Positions 54,446-63,828 of a stretch of 64,000 bases of DNA are shown here, one piece after another; position 1 is the stretch's first letter; every line of letters begins with the position of its first letter. Source of the DNA: Tengunoibacter tsumagoiensis (GTDB lineage: Bacteria; Chloroflexota; Ktedonobacteria; Ktedonobacterales; Ktedonobacteraceae); contig NZ_BIFR01000001.1 of the NCBI RefSeq assembly GCF_003967535.1, positions 2,603,001 through 2,667,000 on the forward strand, read 5' to 3'. The position numbers and the translations under genes were made by a program. The notes below the pieces were generated by a model. That model was not told the DNA's origin. It ran no database searches and worked only from the letters and a program-made list of their open reading frames with translations.

Positions 54446-56188
54446 ATGAAAATGAGTAGCCAACATATTTCACTGTCTCATTCTGATGCTCAATCACGTG
54501 CACAGGATATGAATGAGCAAACACAATTATCACCAACGGTCCTCCTGCTTCAGGGGACGAAGAGTCGCTGGCATGATCGCTTAATCGAGGGAGCGCTTAT
54601 TATCTCGATGGCATTGTATTATCTCATTGGGAATGGAAACTACAAGCCACATCTGGGGTTTCTGGCTTCTCTTCATCCTCTCTTTGCTTTGCCCTTTTTT
54701 ATTCTTTTCCTCTGCCTTTGTTGGTACCGTCTTCCTTTTGCAGTTGCGCTGTTACCTTTGACATTGCCCTATTATTTATTGCAGAAGACGGTCGTTGGGC
54801 ATGCTAATTTTAGCCTGGTTGAGATTACCCTCTGGCTCTGCCTGGCGATTGCATCGATACAGTGGCTTCTTCAGCGGAAAAAGTGGCGTTTTCATGTTTC
54901 ATGGAGCATAATGCGCGAACGGTCTGGACCTTTTCTCTGGGCTGCGGGCATCTTTTGTCTCTTTGCTCTGCTTTCTATCTCGCAGGCATATCAACCGAGC
55001 AATGCTGAGCGAGCAGTGCGTGAAGAGGTAATAGGGCCATTGCTCTACCTTCTCCTGGTTCTTATTTGTTTGCGCACACGGCAGGATCTCTTACGTCTCC
55101 TGAGCGCTCTCTTTGGAACGGGACTGTTCATTGTAATTCTGGGTATCATACAATACTTTTTCTTTAAAAATTCTATAGGGCCTGATGCTTCAAATTTGCA
55201 GCGAATCACAACCGTGTATGGGAGCGCAAATAATATTGCATTACTTATAGATTATACTTTGCCAATTGGGATCGCCTTTATACTGGGGAGCGTTTCCTGG
55301 CGTGCACGCTTACTCGTTGGACTTCTCTGTCTCCCATTTCTCTTCGTGCTCTTGCAGAGTGACTCGCGGGGTGGTGCTCTGGTTGCGATTCCGGTGGCCA
55401 GCCTCTTTGTGCTGGCGTTCTCTATTCGGAACCGAAAAGTCTTGTTATTCGGTTCGTTAGCCTGTGCCATCATTGGAATTGGAGTGGTCTCACTCTATCA
55501 CGACAGAATCTATCAATCCATCGTGACTGGTCATGAGAGCCAGCATACCATCAACAATGTGGTAGTGAATCAGAGTACTGCAGCCAAGCGTCTCTATCTC
55601 TGGGAAAGTGCCTGGCACATGATTCAGGACAGTCCCTGGTTAGGGTATGGAATGGACAACTGGCTCTGTCATTATAGTAATGATTGGACCAATGAGTGTC
55701 TCTATACCAAATATCAGCAAGAGCATCATCCCGCTACCATCGTAAATGGGCTCTATCAGCCTGGCCCGACGCATCCCAAAATACCAGCCTATTGGATTAT
55801 CATTGATCCTCAGACAGGTGCTTTTACAGGCTTGAGTGATGAACCAAACCTTTCGCATCCGCACAATATTTTTCTGCACGTATGGGTGAGTATTGGAGTG
55901 TTTGGTCTATGCGCTTTTGTGGCCGTACTTATTCTCTTCTACTGGCTTTTTGCGCGGCTCTTATGGTATCTCAATCGGACCGAGACGAGCGAGAGGTCGT
56001 ATCTCCGTTGGGCAACTATTGCAGTAGGTGGTGCGATGGTTGCGGGATTGGTTCAGGGGCAGGTAGATAGTGCATTTCTCGAGCAAGATCTCTCCTTCTG
56101 TTTCTGGACCCTGGTCGCGTCGCTGCTGTTGGTCCGTCTCTTAGCGGGTATGCCCTGGCGTGTGCTGATCTCGAATGCCAGCAACTGA
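54446..56188 (+). CDS. O-antigen ligase/polymerase-like membrane protein
   Basis: About 580 residues; the start is uncertain among GTG 54431, ATG 54446 and ATG 54452, none with a clear ribosome site. About twelve membrane helices. A large extracytoplasmic loop after about residue 390 contains LYLWESAWHMIQDSPWLGYGMDNW and LSHPHNIFLHVWVSIGVFGL, the Wzy/WaaL domain signatures, with SRGG at the start of an earlier helix. In a monoderm it would polymerise or attach a surface glycan rather than O-antigen. No other polysaccharide genes are adjacent. Confidence 0.83.
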   Translation: MKMSSQHISLSHSDAQSRAQDMNEQTQLSPTVLLLQGTKSRWHDRLIEGALIISMALYYLIGNGNYKPHLGFLASLHPLFALPFFILFLCLCWYRLPFAVALLPLTLPYYLLQKTVVGHANFSLVEITLWLCLAIASIQWLLQRKKWRFHVSWSIMRERSGPFLWAAGIFCLFALLSISQAYQPSNAERAVREEVIGPLLYLLLVLICLRTRQDLLRLLSALFGTGLFIVILGIIQYFFFKNSIGPDASNLQRITTVYGSANNIALLIDYTLPIGIAFILGSVSWRARLLVGLLCLPFLFVLLQSDSRGGALVAIPVASLFVLAFSIRNRKVLLFGSLACAIIGIGVVSLYHDRIYQSIVTGHESQHTINNVVVNQSTAAKRLYLWESAWHMIQDSPWLGYGMDNWLCHYSNDWTNECLYTKYQQEHHPATIVNGLYQPGPTHPKIPAYWIIIDPQTGAFTGLSDEPNLSHPHNIFLHVWVSIGVFGLCAFVAVLILFYWLFARLLWYLNRTETSERSYLRWATIAVGGAMVAGLVQGQVDSAFLEQDLSFCFWTLVASLLLVRLLAGMPWRVLISNASN

Positions 56189-56299
56189 GTGAGCTGCAGA
56201 ACGGAAAAAGCTCACCATAGCTCTGAGAGATAGCTCATAGCCTCACTCTTATAAAAACGATACACTCACGAGAAAGTTTTTGTAAGAGGGAGAAAGAGG

Positions 56300-56617
56300 A
56301 TGGCTATACAACTGGCGCTACCACCATTGATGATCTGGCTTGCCTGCCATTTTATTGGTGATTTTGCATTCCAGAGCAGCTGGATGAGTGCTGAAAAAGG
56401 GAAAAGTTGGGAAGTGAATTTTTATCACTGTGCAACGTATACCGCGGTTTTTATTATTTTTGCGCACACCTCACTTCTCGCAACCAGCATCCTTCTGAGT
56501 ACGCATTTTATTATTGATACATTGAAGGCTCGCTATAGGATCATTGGACCGATCTGGTTAGATCAGCTCTTGCATATCCTGGTAATTTTTGGTCTGGTGG
56601 GATTTCATCTTACGTAA
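56300..56617 (+). CDS. DUF3307-family small membrane protein
   Basis: 105 residues, three to four hydrophobic segments. HFIGDFAFQSSWMSAEKGKS and the following HCATYTAVF match the DUF3307 pattern. Function is unknown. GGGAG lies 7 bp before the ATG. A convergent terminator follows. Confidence 0.8.
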   Translation: MAIQLALPPLMIWLACHFIGDFAFQSSWMSAEKGKSWEVNFYHCATYTAVFIIFAHTSLLATSILLSTHFIIDTLKARYRIIGPIWLDQLLHILVIFGLVGFHLT

Positions 56618-56645
56618 GACGAGTTGTCCACATGATATCAAGAAG

Positions 56646-56698
56646 AGACAAAGGCCGAACCGGTGTACAGCGTAAGCGCTGCAACGGGTTCGGCCTTT
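56646..56698. terminator. Terminator between DUF3307 and padR genes
   Basis: Arms 56646-56659 and 56685-56698 pair perfectly over 14 bp; an inner AGCG / CGCT stem continues it. It lies between two convergent genes. Confidence 0.8.
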
Positions 56699-56743
56699 GT
56701 CCATTGGCCTGACCACGTGAGAGAGGAAGGAATGGCATGGAGC

Positions 56744-57472
56744 TTACTGCGGAGAGTCCGTTTTAGGGGCCTCGGCCTTTTCTTCATAGATGAGAGAGGT
56801 CAGCGCCTGACGAGTAGTCTCAATGATCGTACGGAAGCGGGCGCGTTTTCCGGGTTCCTGGAATGCCTGGCGACCGGCGATAGCAAAGAGGCGTGCAACC
56901 TCTATCGCTTCACTGCGCAGGGCCTGAACCTCGGGTTCATTCCATTGACGACCAAACTCGCGTGCCCATGGAGGGCCATAAAAACTGCTCTCCTCATCTT
57001 TTTTGTGCTCGCTGAGAAAAGCACGTCCATTGTCAGTGATGCTATAGATTTTTTTGCCATCGGCGAGATTCACGGTCACCAGACCCCGATCTTCAAGCAT
57101 CTGCAATGTTGGATAGATGGAGCCAGCGCTGGGCGAATAGATGCCGTTAGAGCGCTCCTCGAGGGCCTTCATCATCTCATAGCCATGCATAGAACGCTCG
57201 GCAAGGAGTTCAAGGAGGGCATATTTTAGATCGCCCCGGCCAAAGAAGCGTCGATGTCCAGGACCTTCCTCGCCTCCTCCAAAGCCAAACGGCCCTTGTG
57301 GACCAAATGGGCCCCCATGGCCAAAGGGGCCACCATGTTTACGACGCATCTCAAAAAAGCGAGGTCCACGGAACCAGCCCTCTTTGTGATGATGGTGATG
57401 ACGATGACGATTTGTATTGCACTCTTCGCCAGCAAACTCGAACGCGAAGCGTTTCTGAAATTGATCAAACAT
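56744..57472 (-). CDS. PadR-family transcriptional repressor with His-rich N-terminus
   Basis: 242 residues from the ATG at 57472; AAGGAG lies 11 bp upstream. The frame is open further upstream but would cross the promoter. Residues 18-72 are unusual: Cys18, a run of His at 23-29, then Gly/Pro/Phe-rich repeats (GGPFG). A standard PadR winged helix follows at about 80-153 (LLELLAERSMHGYEMMKAL, SIYPTLQMLEDRGLV) and a helical C-terminus. The His-rich part may sense a metal. Two perfect palindromes on its own promoter indicate autorepression. No other target gene is adjacent. Confidence 0.88.
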   Translation of the reverse strand: MFDQFQKRFAFEFAGEECNTNRHRHHHHHKEGWFRGPRFFEMRRKHGGPFGHGGPFGPQGPFGFGGGEEGPGHRRFFGRGDLKYALLELLAERSMHGYEMMKALEERSNGIYSPSAGSIYPTLQMLEDRGLVTVNLADGKKIYSITDNGRAFLSEHKKDEESSFYGPPWAREFGRQWNEPEVQALRSEAIEVARLFAIAGRQAFQEPGKRARFRTIIETTRQALTSLIYEEKAEAPKTDSPQ

Positions 57473-57511
57473 AGACGGAAGTTCTCCTTTGTCTCGTTGT
57501 ATTCTCATTGA

Positions 57512-57567
57512 ACCGATATATCGGTAACTCATAATGAAAGTATACCGATATATCGGTAACTTGTCAA
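57512..57567 (-). promoter_or_regulatory. padR promoter with two identical palindromic operators
   Basis: On the minus strand TTGACA (57562-57567), 17 bp and TATACT (57539-57544). Operator 1, TACCGATATATCGGTA at 57543-57558, fills the spacer and touches the -10. Operator 2, the same 14-bp core ACCGATATATCGGT, is at 57512-57525, just downstream of the start. Centres are 32 bp apart, three helical turns. Confidence 0.85.
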
Positions 57568-57858
57568 GAGAAATTTGCCTGAAGATAGAGCATGGAGAAA
57601 CGGCCTTGAAAGATGGGGCATGGTCGTCAGATGAAGGGATAAAAAAAAGAGCAGATCTACTCTCCAATGTGGGGGAAAGGAGAGTAGACCTGCTCTAAAC
57701 ATGTTTTGGTCAGTGATAGAAAAATATCCAACCTGGGATAGGCTTCATCTGGGCATCATAGCTCGTTCTGCTGCTTGTTTTCCATCAATGCATCGTTCTA
57801 TACGAATAGAGAGATGCCATAGAGACCAAATAGGCGCTGAGCGAGAAAGGTAGAGGCG

Positions 57859-58266
57859 TCAAGAGACGCGGCTATGCCAACTTGTTGCCAGGAGCGCGTA
57901 GTAGCTATGACTGACAAGTGACCATAATGCTTGAAAGAAGGCAGGTTCGCGCTTCTCTAAATTGCGCATCAGGACTTGTTGTTTTTCTGAACCAGCCAGG
58001 CAGAAGCTACCACCTGCATGGAGATTCAACTCATGTAAGACAGTACGAAGACGTTTTTCATTCAACAGCAACGTTGTTTTGTGCTCGGCATTGGGTTGGA
58101 GATGGCGCAACAGCTCGTCAGTGAGGTGCAGACTGGAGGGGGCAGGAAAATCCTTGTCCGACGGAATGAGAAGATCGATCATGGTGTTCAACTGAGCTTT
58201 TTCTTCAAAGCTAAGCTCAATGACCCTTTTTCGAAATCTCGGTGTGAGCCGAAGCATGTCGCTCAT
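57859..58266 (-). CDS. Gluconate 2-dehydrogenase subunit 3-like small protein
   Basis: 135 residues from the ATG at 58266 (AGGAG 6 bp upstream). The pattern LNTMIDLLIPSDKDFPAPSS and FFQALWSLVSHSYYALLATS fits the small subunit family of membrane GMC dehydrogenases. That subunit normally has a Tat signal and sits beside a GMC oxidoreductase. Here there is neither, so this is an orphan or a remnant. The assignment is tentative. Confidence 0.55.
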   Translation of the reverse strand: MSDMLRLTPRFRKRVIELSFEEKAQLNTMIDLLIPSDKDFPAPSSLHLTDELLRHLQPNAEHKTTLLLNEKRLRTVLHELNLHAGGSFCLAGSEKQQVLMRNLEKREPAFFQALWSLVSHSYYALLATSWHSRVS

Positions 58267-58489
58267 GAAAACTCCTCTAAATGGTGTTTGGAGATTGGTG
58301 GTAGTCTGCGCTACCTTCCCTAATAGTATCATATCACTTGTAACTAATACAACAATTTTATGGCTGTTTTACCCCTTTCTACGCAGGATTTTAAGCATAA
58401 ATTAATCTTTTTTCATCTTTTCTGGGAAGGTCAGGATAGATATGGTGTGCTTTGACATGTTTTGGTACTTTTGGGTGTATCATAAAAAA

Positions 58490-58523
58490 GGTGAGTATGT
58501 ATTCATTTGTGCTCATACTCACC
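58490..58523 (-). terminator. Intrinsic terminator on the minus strand (purU)
   Basis: Perfect 10-bp arms GGTGAGTATG / CATACTCACC followed, on the minus strand, by six T. It is about 170 bp beyond the purU stop. A second stem, CACTGATT (58580-58587) / AATCAGTG (58596-58603), lies between. The remainder of 58267-58690 is AT-rich and shows nothing else. Confidence 0.7.
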
Positions 58524-58690
58524 GCTCGTGGGGAATGCCTGTGAATCTATTATTTGTGATTTTTATTGGACGATGATTTCACTGATTGAATAGATAATCA
58601 GTGCTATTTTTATTGGTCATGGTGTGATTATTATTATGGCTTCTCTTGTGGGGAGAATACCCTATTTATTCTATAAATGTCTGAGCGATA

Positions 58691-59551
58691 CTAGAATACA
58701 ATGGTCTTGTTCTCATAGACAAGAATGCGATCGGTGGTATGGAGCCGTACTGCTTCTGCCAGAACGCGGCGTTCCACGTCTCGTCCTTTGCGAATGAGAT
58801 CCTGAACGTTATCGCGGTGGTCACAATGGATGACATCCTGAGCGATAATCGGCCCTTCATCCAGTTGATTGGTGACATAGTGAGCGGTAGCTCCGATCAG
58901 TTTCACGCCGCGCGTAAAGGCCTGGGCATAGGGACTGGCTCCAATGAAAGCGGGCAGGAAGCTATGATGGATATTAATGATGCGCTGAGGATAGGTATTC
59001 ACAAAGAATGGTTCTAAGATCTGCATATAGCGGGCAAGAATGAGAAAATCGACGGTATCACCAATGAAATCGACGATGCGTTGTTCATCGGCGATGCGAC
59101 TTTCGCGCTGAACAGGAAAATAATAGAATGGGATACCATACATCTGTGCCAGCCCTTCCAGCCTGGTATGGTTGCTAATGATAAAAGGAATCTCCATTGC
59201 CAGCTCTCCCATCTTCCAGCGCCAGAGCAGATCGACCAGACAGTGATCATATTTTGAGACCAGGATGCCAGCACGTTTGCGTTCACGTGAATAGGAGACG
59301 CGCCACTGCATCTGAAAGCGGTCGGCAATGGGTTGGAATTTGCTGTGGAGCTCAGTAGGGGAGAGGGTAAAGCCTTCTTCACCAAAACGAATGCGCATAA
59401 AGAATGTGCATTCTTCCTGATTGGTGGAATGCTGATCAGATTCAAGAATATTGCCCTGATGAGCAAAAATAAAGCGTGAGACTTCAGCCACAATGCCCGG
59501 CTGATCAGGGCAGGAGATTAAGAGGGTGATGGTCTGTTTCTCGGTGGGCAT
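58691..59551 (-). CDS. purU: Formyltetrahydrofolate deformylase
   Basis: 286 residues. An N-terminal ACT domain (7-85) precedes the formyltransferase-fold hydrolase with Asn193 and His195 in INIHHSFLP and Asp231 in LDEGPII. It hydrolyses 10-formyl-THF to formate and THF, balancing one-carbon units. AAAGGA lies 9 bp before the ATG. Monocistronic; no purine or glycine genes are adjacent. Confidence 0.95.
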   Translation of the reverse strand: MPTEKQTITLLISCPDQPGIVAEVSRFIFAHQGNILESDQHSTNQEECTFFMRIRFGEEGFTLSPTELHSKFQPIADRFQMQWRVSYSRERKRAGILVSKYDHCLVDLLWRWKMGELAMEIPFIISNHTRLEGLAQMYGIPFYYFPVQRESRIADEQRIVDFIGDTVDFLILARYMQILEPFFVNTYPQRIINIHHSFLPAFIGASPYAQAFTRGVKLIGATAHYVTNQLDEGPIIAQDVIHCDHRDNVQDLIRKGRDVERRVLAEAVRLHTTDRILVYENKTIVF

Positions 59552-59785
59552 GATCTTTGGTCCTTTCCACTATGTGGTCGTCCTGCGCTACTGGCTCAGG
59601 TGAACCATTGCAGGAAGATTGCTGTCAAAGACATTGAGGGCAATGTCGCAAGGCTTAGTCTGTAAGAGTAATCCATTAGTTGTGTATGCTACTGTGCTTT
59701 TGCCGGACTGTCAAATGGATCGTTGAGCGATGGTGCCTGCTGTAAGCTATCTCGTCTATTGAAGATACTGCCTGCAATAGGCGAT

Positions 59786-59815
59786 TTGATGACAATCTCT
59801 TAATTCTAGTATAGA
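59786..59815 (+). promoter_or_regulatory. Promoter of the HAD hydrolase gene
   Basis: TTGATG at 59786-59791, 18-bp spacer, TATAGA at 59810-59815. This is the only clear signal in the 318-bp gap 59552-59869. Confidence 0.5.
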
Positions 59816-59869
59816 ATAGAGAGCTGTATGTTGTGAAAAATTATCTATTTCTATACGCAGGAGACAGAG

Positions 59870-60622
59870 ATGGAGCGTTATGTCCTTTTTCTGGATGATG
59901 GTGGGGTTATGAACGATAATCAGCAGCGTGGAGTTCAATGGCCACCATTAGTTGGAGCTTTTTTTGCTCCACGCCTGGGGGGAAGTATCGAGGCCTGGGC
60001 TGAGGCAAATCGACGCGTTATAACGGATCTTCTTGATCCAGCGAATTGGCGTTTGCGTATTCAACGAGCTACCAGCTATATGCATTTTGATCGCGATTAT
60101 CAATTTGACTGGTTGGCAGAGATGTGTGCTCTTGTAGGTATCTCGCACCCTCCTGTAGAGGAATGTATTGAGCTGGCACATCAAGCTGTCAATTGGATTA
60201 CGCCACAGGTGAAATCAGCGTTTCCGGGGGTTGTTGAGACAATTCATCAATTATATGAGGATGGGTACACCTTATATACAGCCTCTGGAGAGGGATCAAT
60301 GGATCTGGAGGGATATCTCACAGGGATGGGGGTTGCACATTGCTTTCAACGTCTGTATGGGCCGGATCACTTCGATGCATTTAAAGAGAGCCCGATGTAT
60401 TATGAGCGGCTCTTCGAGCATTCAGGGATTCATTCAGGCGATGCACTGATCATTGATGATACGCCTCGTGCGATTAATTGGGCGGCGCAATCAGGGGCGC
60501 AGACTGTATTGATTGCTCGTCAGCCCGTAGCAGGATGCCTGGCAGATTATACGATTCCTGACCTGGCCGCATTACCAGCACTTTTAAAGAGCGTTATCCG
60601 TGATCAAACTGTAGAGATTTAA
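59870..60622 (+). CDS. HAD-superfamily hydrolase
   Basis: 250 residues. Motif I is FLDDGGVMND, with the nucleophile Asp in the DxGGV style; motif II is TASGEG, motif III a Lys in FDAFKESP and motif IV IIDDTPRAI. The large helical cap (about 25-110) is of C1 type. It is a phosphatase or dehalogenase-like enzyme with unknown substrate. AGGAG lies 6 bp before the ATG, and a good terminator follows. Confidence 0.85.
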   Translation: MERYVLFLDDGGVMNDNQQRGVQWPPLVGAFFAPRLGGSIEAWAEANRRVITDLLDPANWRLRIQRATSYMHFDRDYQFDWLAEMCALVGISHPPVEECIELAHQAVNWITPQVKSAFPGVVETIHQLYEDGYTLYTASGEGSMDLEGYLTGMGVAHCFQRLYGPDHFDAFKESPMYYERLFEHSGIHSGDALIIDDTPRAINWAAQSGAQTVLIARQPVAGCLADYTIPDLAALPALLKSVIRDQTVEI

Positions 60623-60677
60623 CAGAGCAGATTGTGCAATCTCAATTGCTATAGGGCTCTGTAATGTACGAAAAAAA

Positions 60678-60717
60678 GGCGAGGCAATGTGGAATGGTAA
60701 AGCCCCATTGCCTCGCC
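60678..60717. terminator. Terminator between convergent genes
   Basis: Perfect 12-bp arms (60678-60689 and 60706-60717) flanked by A7 on one side and CTTTT on the other, so it can act on both strands. Confidence 0.85.
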
Positions 60718-60738
60718 CTTTTGAAGCGATTGTTCAGG

Positions 60739-63480
60739 TTAATTCTTCAATTGGAATGAGCACGACGAGCCCTGTTGATTGAGAACGAAGGTGGTATCCT
60801 GTCCATTCGTGGTCCCCTTATAGTGCAGATCTTCGGGCTTGCTGGCGCCACAGGTGCCAGCGGCAGGTTTGACAGTGAGATCAACCTGTGCAGTAATACT
60901 GGCCTGATTCTGCATCAAAAACGTATAGGGCTGCTGGCCGGATGGTGGGACATACCATGAGAGCGTCATTTTCAAGGTGCAATTAGCAGGAATGATCGCC
61001 CAGCCAGCATACATATTGCGACCTTCTTCATCACTGACCTTATTCGTTGGCGGACCAGTGACTTCAACCGGATGAATATTATCATTGGAAACATAAGGAT
61101 CATTGATGGTTGAAGTAGCATAGCCAAGTTTAATTGGCGGTTGGCAGACCAGCGAGCCATCGCCAAAGACATCGGGTTTGCAGACTTTATAGCCTTCCCC
61201 GGCTCCTGCACAGAAGGCCCGACCGCGTTCAGAGAAACCATTTCCATCTAAGAGTTTGCTTGTCGTAGGGGTATAGAAACGGATATAGTCATGATAGGTA
61301 TCTGGCCCATAGACATCGCCTTTTTTCTGATAGTCAAGGGTCAATTGGACGTTATGTGTGGCGCCTCCTTTATCATCCAGGGTGATGGAATCTTGAATGC
61401 TGGTCGTGGTAAATTGAGAGGCTTTATTTGCACTGAGATTGGTCTGAACAAGAAAAAGTCCATCATGATTGTTAGAGCGATCCATACTGGCGGTTGAGCC
61501 AAATTTTCCCAGCAGAGCTTCGACCTGTGGATTGGTAAAGTAGGCCTGGAGATCTTTTTCTTTCATCGCAACAAGCATCTCATTGCCAAGGGCAACAAGC
61601 TTATCAGGTGGAAGTTTCTGGACCGTTTTCATAAGGGTCTGTGTCACACGTTGTGTGAAGAGCTTACGTGCGATCTCGGTATTCTCTTCATGTTCAATTA
61701 ACTCAGCTTTACGAATACCATCGTTGTTTAACTGGTAATAATGGAGGCGATCTTCCAGATTCTGTTCAGTAATGGTCTCATTGTACTGATCAATCGTAAT
61801 GGGGCCAGTTGCATGCAGGACATGTTTGATCAAGGTTGGAGTAAAGATAATGATCCCATCGAGTGGTCGATCAAAATCATAAGTATAGCGATCCATCATA
61901 ATTTTGGCCGAGGTCGGGAAATCTGCTGATACATTGGCATCGCGTAGTCCAAAATTACCGATGGGCCACCAGGTAAATGGATCGGGGGCTGTCTGTCCGG
62001 ATACCTTATAGAAAACAGGATCGATAGGAACGTTGGGATGCACTTCTTCGAACTGACCAATATTTTTGAGTTTGAGGGGGCTCATATGGCCGCCGCTCAA
62101 GGCCAGTTCACCAAACTGCCCGGTAAAACCGCCGGTTGCGCGTAGCTCTGCCCGATCCATTGGCTCAACTAAGAAGGTCCGTTGCTGATCAATGCCCAGT
62201 ATCCAGCTGAGTTCGTCGCTCATGCCGCGTATCTGGCCCAGAGCATTATCCAGGACTGGTAAGATAGGTAGGATCGACTGAAGCTGTTTCTGTTGATCGC
62301 TACTGAGTGGGAGGCCGCTCAAAGAGACCCCTTGTGACTGTATATTCATATCATGGACGAGAGGAGCAATCGCATCCAGATCGCTCATAATCTCCTTAAA
62401 GCCAGCCTGAGTCAGGTATGGTTTAGGTGCGAGCTCATCGCCCCCCAGGGGATTTTTAAGCGCAGGTTGCAGGGTTGGGCCCTGATTAATGGCTGTCTTG
62501 ATAAAGATCTGGCCTGCTTCAGTTGCATCAACTCCAATGTGTCCAAGGGCGCGAGCTGCTTTAATCTGGCTGGGCAGGAAGAGCCCCACCAGACCAATAC
62601 CTGCATCCTGGTCCAGGTCATCGCGTACACTCACAAAATCGTCGTGTGCTGCATTGATCTCGGATTGTGCCTGCTTTAAGCGAGTAGGATCAAAGTATTT
62701 GCTGGCATCATCTTTTTCGCCACCACTAAAGGCATTCTGTGCAGCCTTGAGATGGGCGATCCCGCTGCGCACATGATTATAGAGCAGGAGGCCGCTGATA
62801 CCTTCAATAATAATTGAAAAAGATGGCAGAAGGATGGCAATGAGTAGTACAATTAAAAGCGCTTTGCGACGGGTTGAAAGCTGGCTATACCGTTGGCGCA
62901 TGCCAGCCAGTCCCTTTTTCTTCTGGATAGGAGCAGGCATGGAGGGCGAGAGTGGCCGCGCACCATTGCCATTGGTTGGCGGGAATGGTGGCTGAGGCAC
63001 CATTTGTTGGCCGTTAGGAGGCCATTGTGTTTGGGAAGATTGTGGGTAGCTCTGTGCTCCTTGAGGAGGCTGAGGATAGCCCTGTTGTCCAGCAGGAGGC
63101 CATTGTCCACCAGGTGATGGCTGATAATTGGGTTGTTGCTGCTGTTGAGAGAAACCAGGTCCAGGTTGCTGTCCCCATTGAGAACTGGAAGGTCCTTGAG
63201 GAGGTTGCTGTCCCCATTGAGAGCTGGAAGGCCCTTGAGGAGGAGGAGGTTGCTGTCCCCATTGAGAGCTGGAAGGTCCCTGAGGCAGACCAGATAAGCT
63301 TGCCTGGGGATTTATCTGTCCATTAAGCGGCTGAGATGGTCGTATGAAAGATATATTTGCAGTCTCTGACTGAGCAATTGCGTCCCGTTGCGTTCCCTGC
63401 TGAGAGATAGGATTATTCTGTTGTGGCTGGTTTGTCGGGATAGGCCGTTTAAAAAATCTATTATTAGGCGGCTCCACCAT
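60739..63480 (-). CDS. Large DUF4012-family envelope protein with repeat-rich N-terminus
   Basis: 913 residues. Residues 1-190 are Gln/Pro/Ser-rich, with three tandem PQGPSSSQWGQQPP units at 67-106. A basic stretch and one membrane helix follow (about 205-232, ALLIVLLIAILLPSFSIII). The rest is extracytoplasmic and matches DUF4012 (WILGIDQQRTFLVEPMDRAELRATGGFTG seen in part as AELRATGGFTGQFGEL). The topology puts the repeat-rich arm in the cytoplasm. DUF4012 proteins often go with surface polysaccharide genes; the function is unknown. GGAGGG lies 5-6 bp before the ATG. Confidence 0.87.
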   Translation of the reverse strand: MVEPPNNRFFKRPIPTNQPQQNNPISQQGTQRDAIAQSETANISFIRPSQPLNGQINPQASLSGLPQGPSSSQWGQQPPPPQGPSSSQWGQQPPQGPSSSQWGQQPGPGFSQQQQQPNYQPSPGGQWPPAGQQGYPQPPQGAQSYPQSSQTQWPPNGQQMVPQPPFPPTNGNGARPLSPSMPAPIQKKKGLAGMRQRYSQLSTRRKALLIVLLIAILLPSFSIIIEGISGLLLYNHVRSGIAHLKAAQNAFSGGEKDDASKYFDPTRLKQAQSEINAAHDDFVSVRDDLDQDAGIGLVGLFLPSQIKAARALGHIGVDATEAGQIFIKTAINQGPTLQPALKNPLGGDELAPKPYLTQAGFKEIMSDLDAIAPLVHDMNIQSQGVSLSGLPLSSDQQKQLQSILPILPVLDNALGQIRGMSDELSWILGIDQQRTFLVEPMDRAELRATGGFTGQFGELALSGGHMSPLKLKNIGQFEEVHPNVPIDPVFYKVSGQTAPDPFTWWPIGNFGLRDANVSADFPTSAKIMMDRYTYDFDRPLDGIIIFTPTLIKHVLHATGPITIDQYNETITEQNLEDRLHYYQLNNDGIRKAELIEHEENTEIARKLFTQRVTQTLMKTVQKLPPDKLVALGNEMLVAMKEKDLQAYFTNPQVEALLGKFGSTASMDRSNNHDGLFLVQTNLSANKASQFTTTSIQDSITLDDKGGATHNVQLTLDYQKKGDVYGPDTYHDYIRFYTPTTSKLLDGNGFSERGRAFCAGAGEGYKVCKPDVFGDGSLVCQPPIKLGYATSTINDPYVSNDNIHPVEVTGPPTNKVSDEEGRNMYAGWAIIPANCTLKMTLSWYVPPSGQQPYTFLMQNQASITAQVDLTVKPAAGTCGASKPEDLHYKGTTNGQDTTFVLNQQGSSCSFQLKN
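63163..63282 (-). repeat. Intragenic 39-45 bp tandem repeats (GPSSSQWGQQPP)
   Basis: Three near-identical copies inside the DUF4012 gene encode residues 67-106. Nucleotide identity between copies is very high, pointing to recent slippage or recombination. Confidence 0.8.
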
Positions 63481-63828
63481 TAAAGCCCTCCAAGAAAATG
63501 TAAAATTTCTTCATAAGTCGAAGAGTATCTATTTTTTCACGCATGTTATTCGACTCCATTCATTGTATCGTATCATTATAGCTAATCATCTCATCCATAG
63601 TATTTATGGGTAGAACAAGCTATGTATTTCTATCATACTGAACAATAAAAGGGCTACGCCTGTATAGCGTAACACTGCTTCATCTCTTATTCAAGCTGAA
63701 AAACAGAAAATGCCTTCTTATTCGCGCGTCTCTGTTAAAGCCTGCTCACTAACGGGTGGATGCTGCCTGGTGAGCCCACTTCGCACCAGACGCTGAAGGA
63801 GAGTACTAAAATGCTGGTTAAGGCACCA
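63481..63828. other. Intergenic region before the last gene
   Basis: 348 bp. A stem GCTCAC (63744-63749) / GTGAGC (63770-63775) about 55 bp beyond the stop of the minus-strand phosphoesterase may be its terminator. The DUF4012 promoter must lie near 63500-63600 but is not distinct. Confidence 0.35.

Noticed and set aside
56663..57229. 188-codon plus-strand frame
   Set aside because: Antisense to padR; no ribosome site and no recognisable protein pattern.
57859..58266. Active gluconate/GMC dehydrogenase complex
   Set aside because: Only a small-subunit-like gene is present; no GMC flavoprotein or cytochrome subunit is adjacent and the Tat signal is missing.
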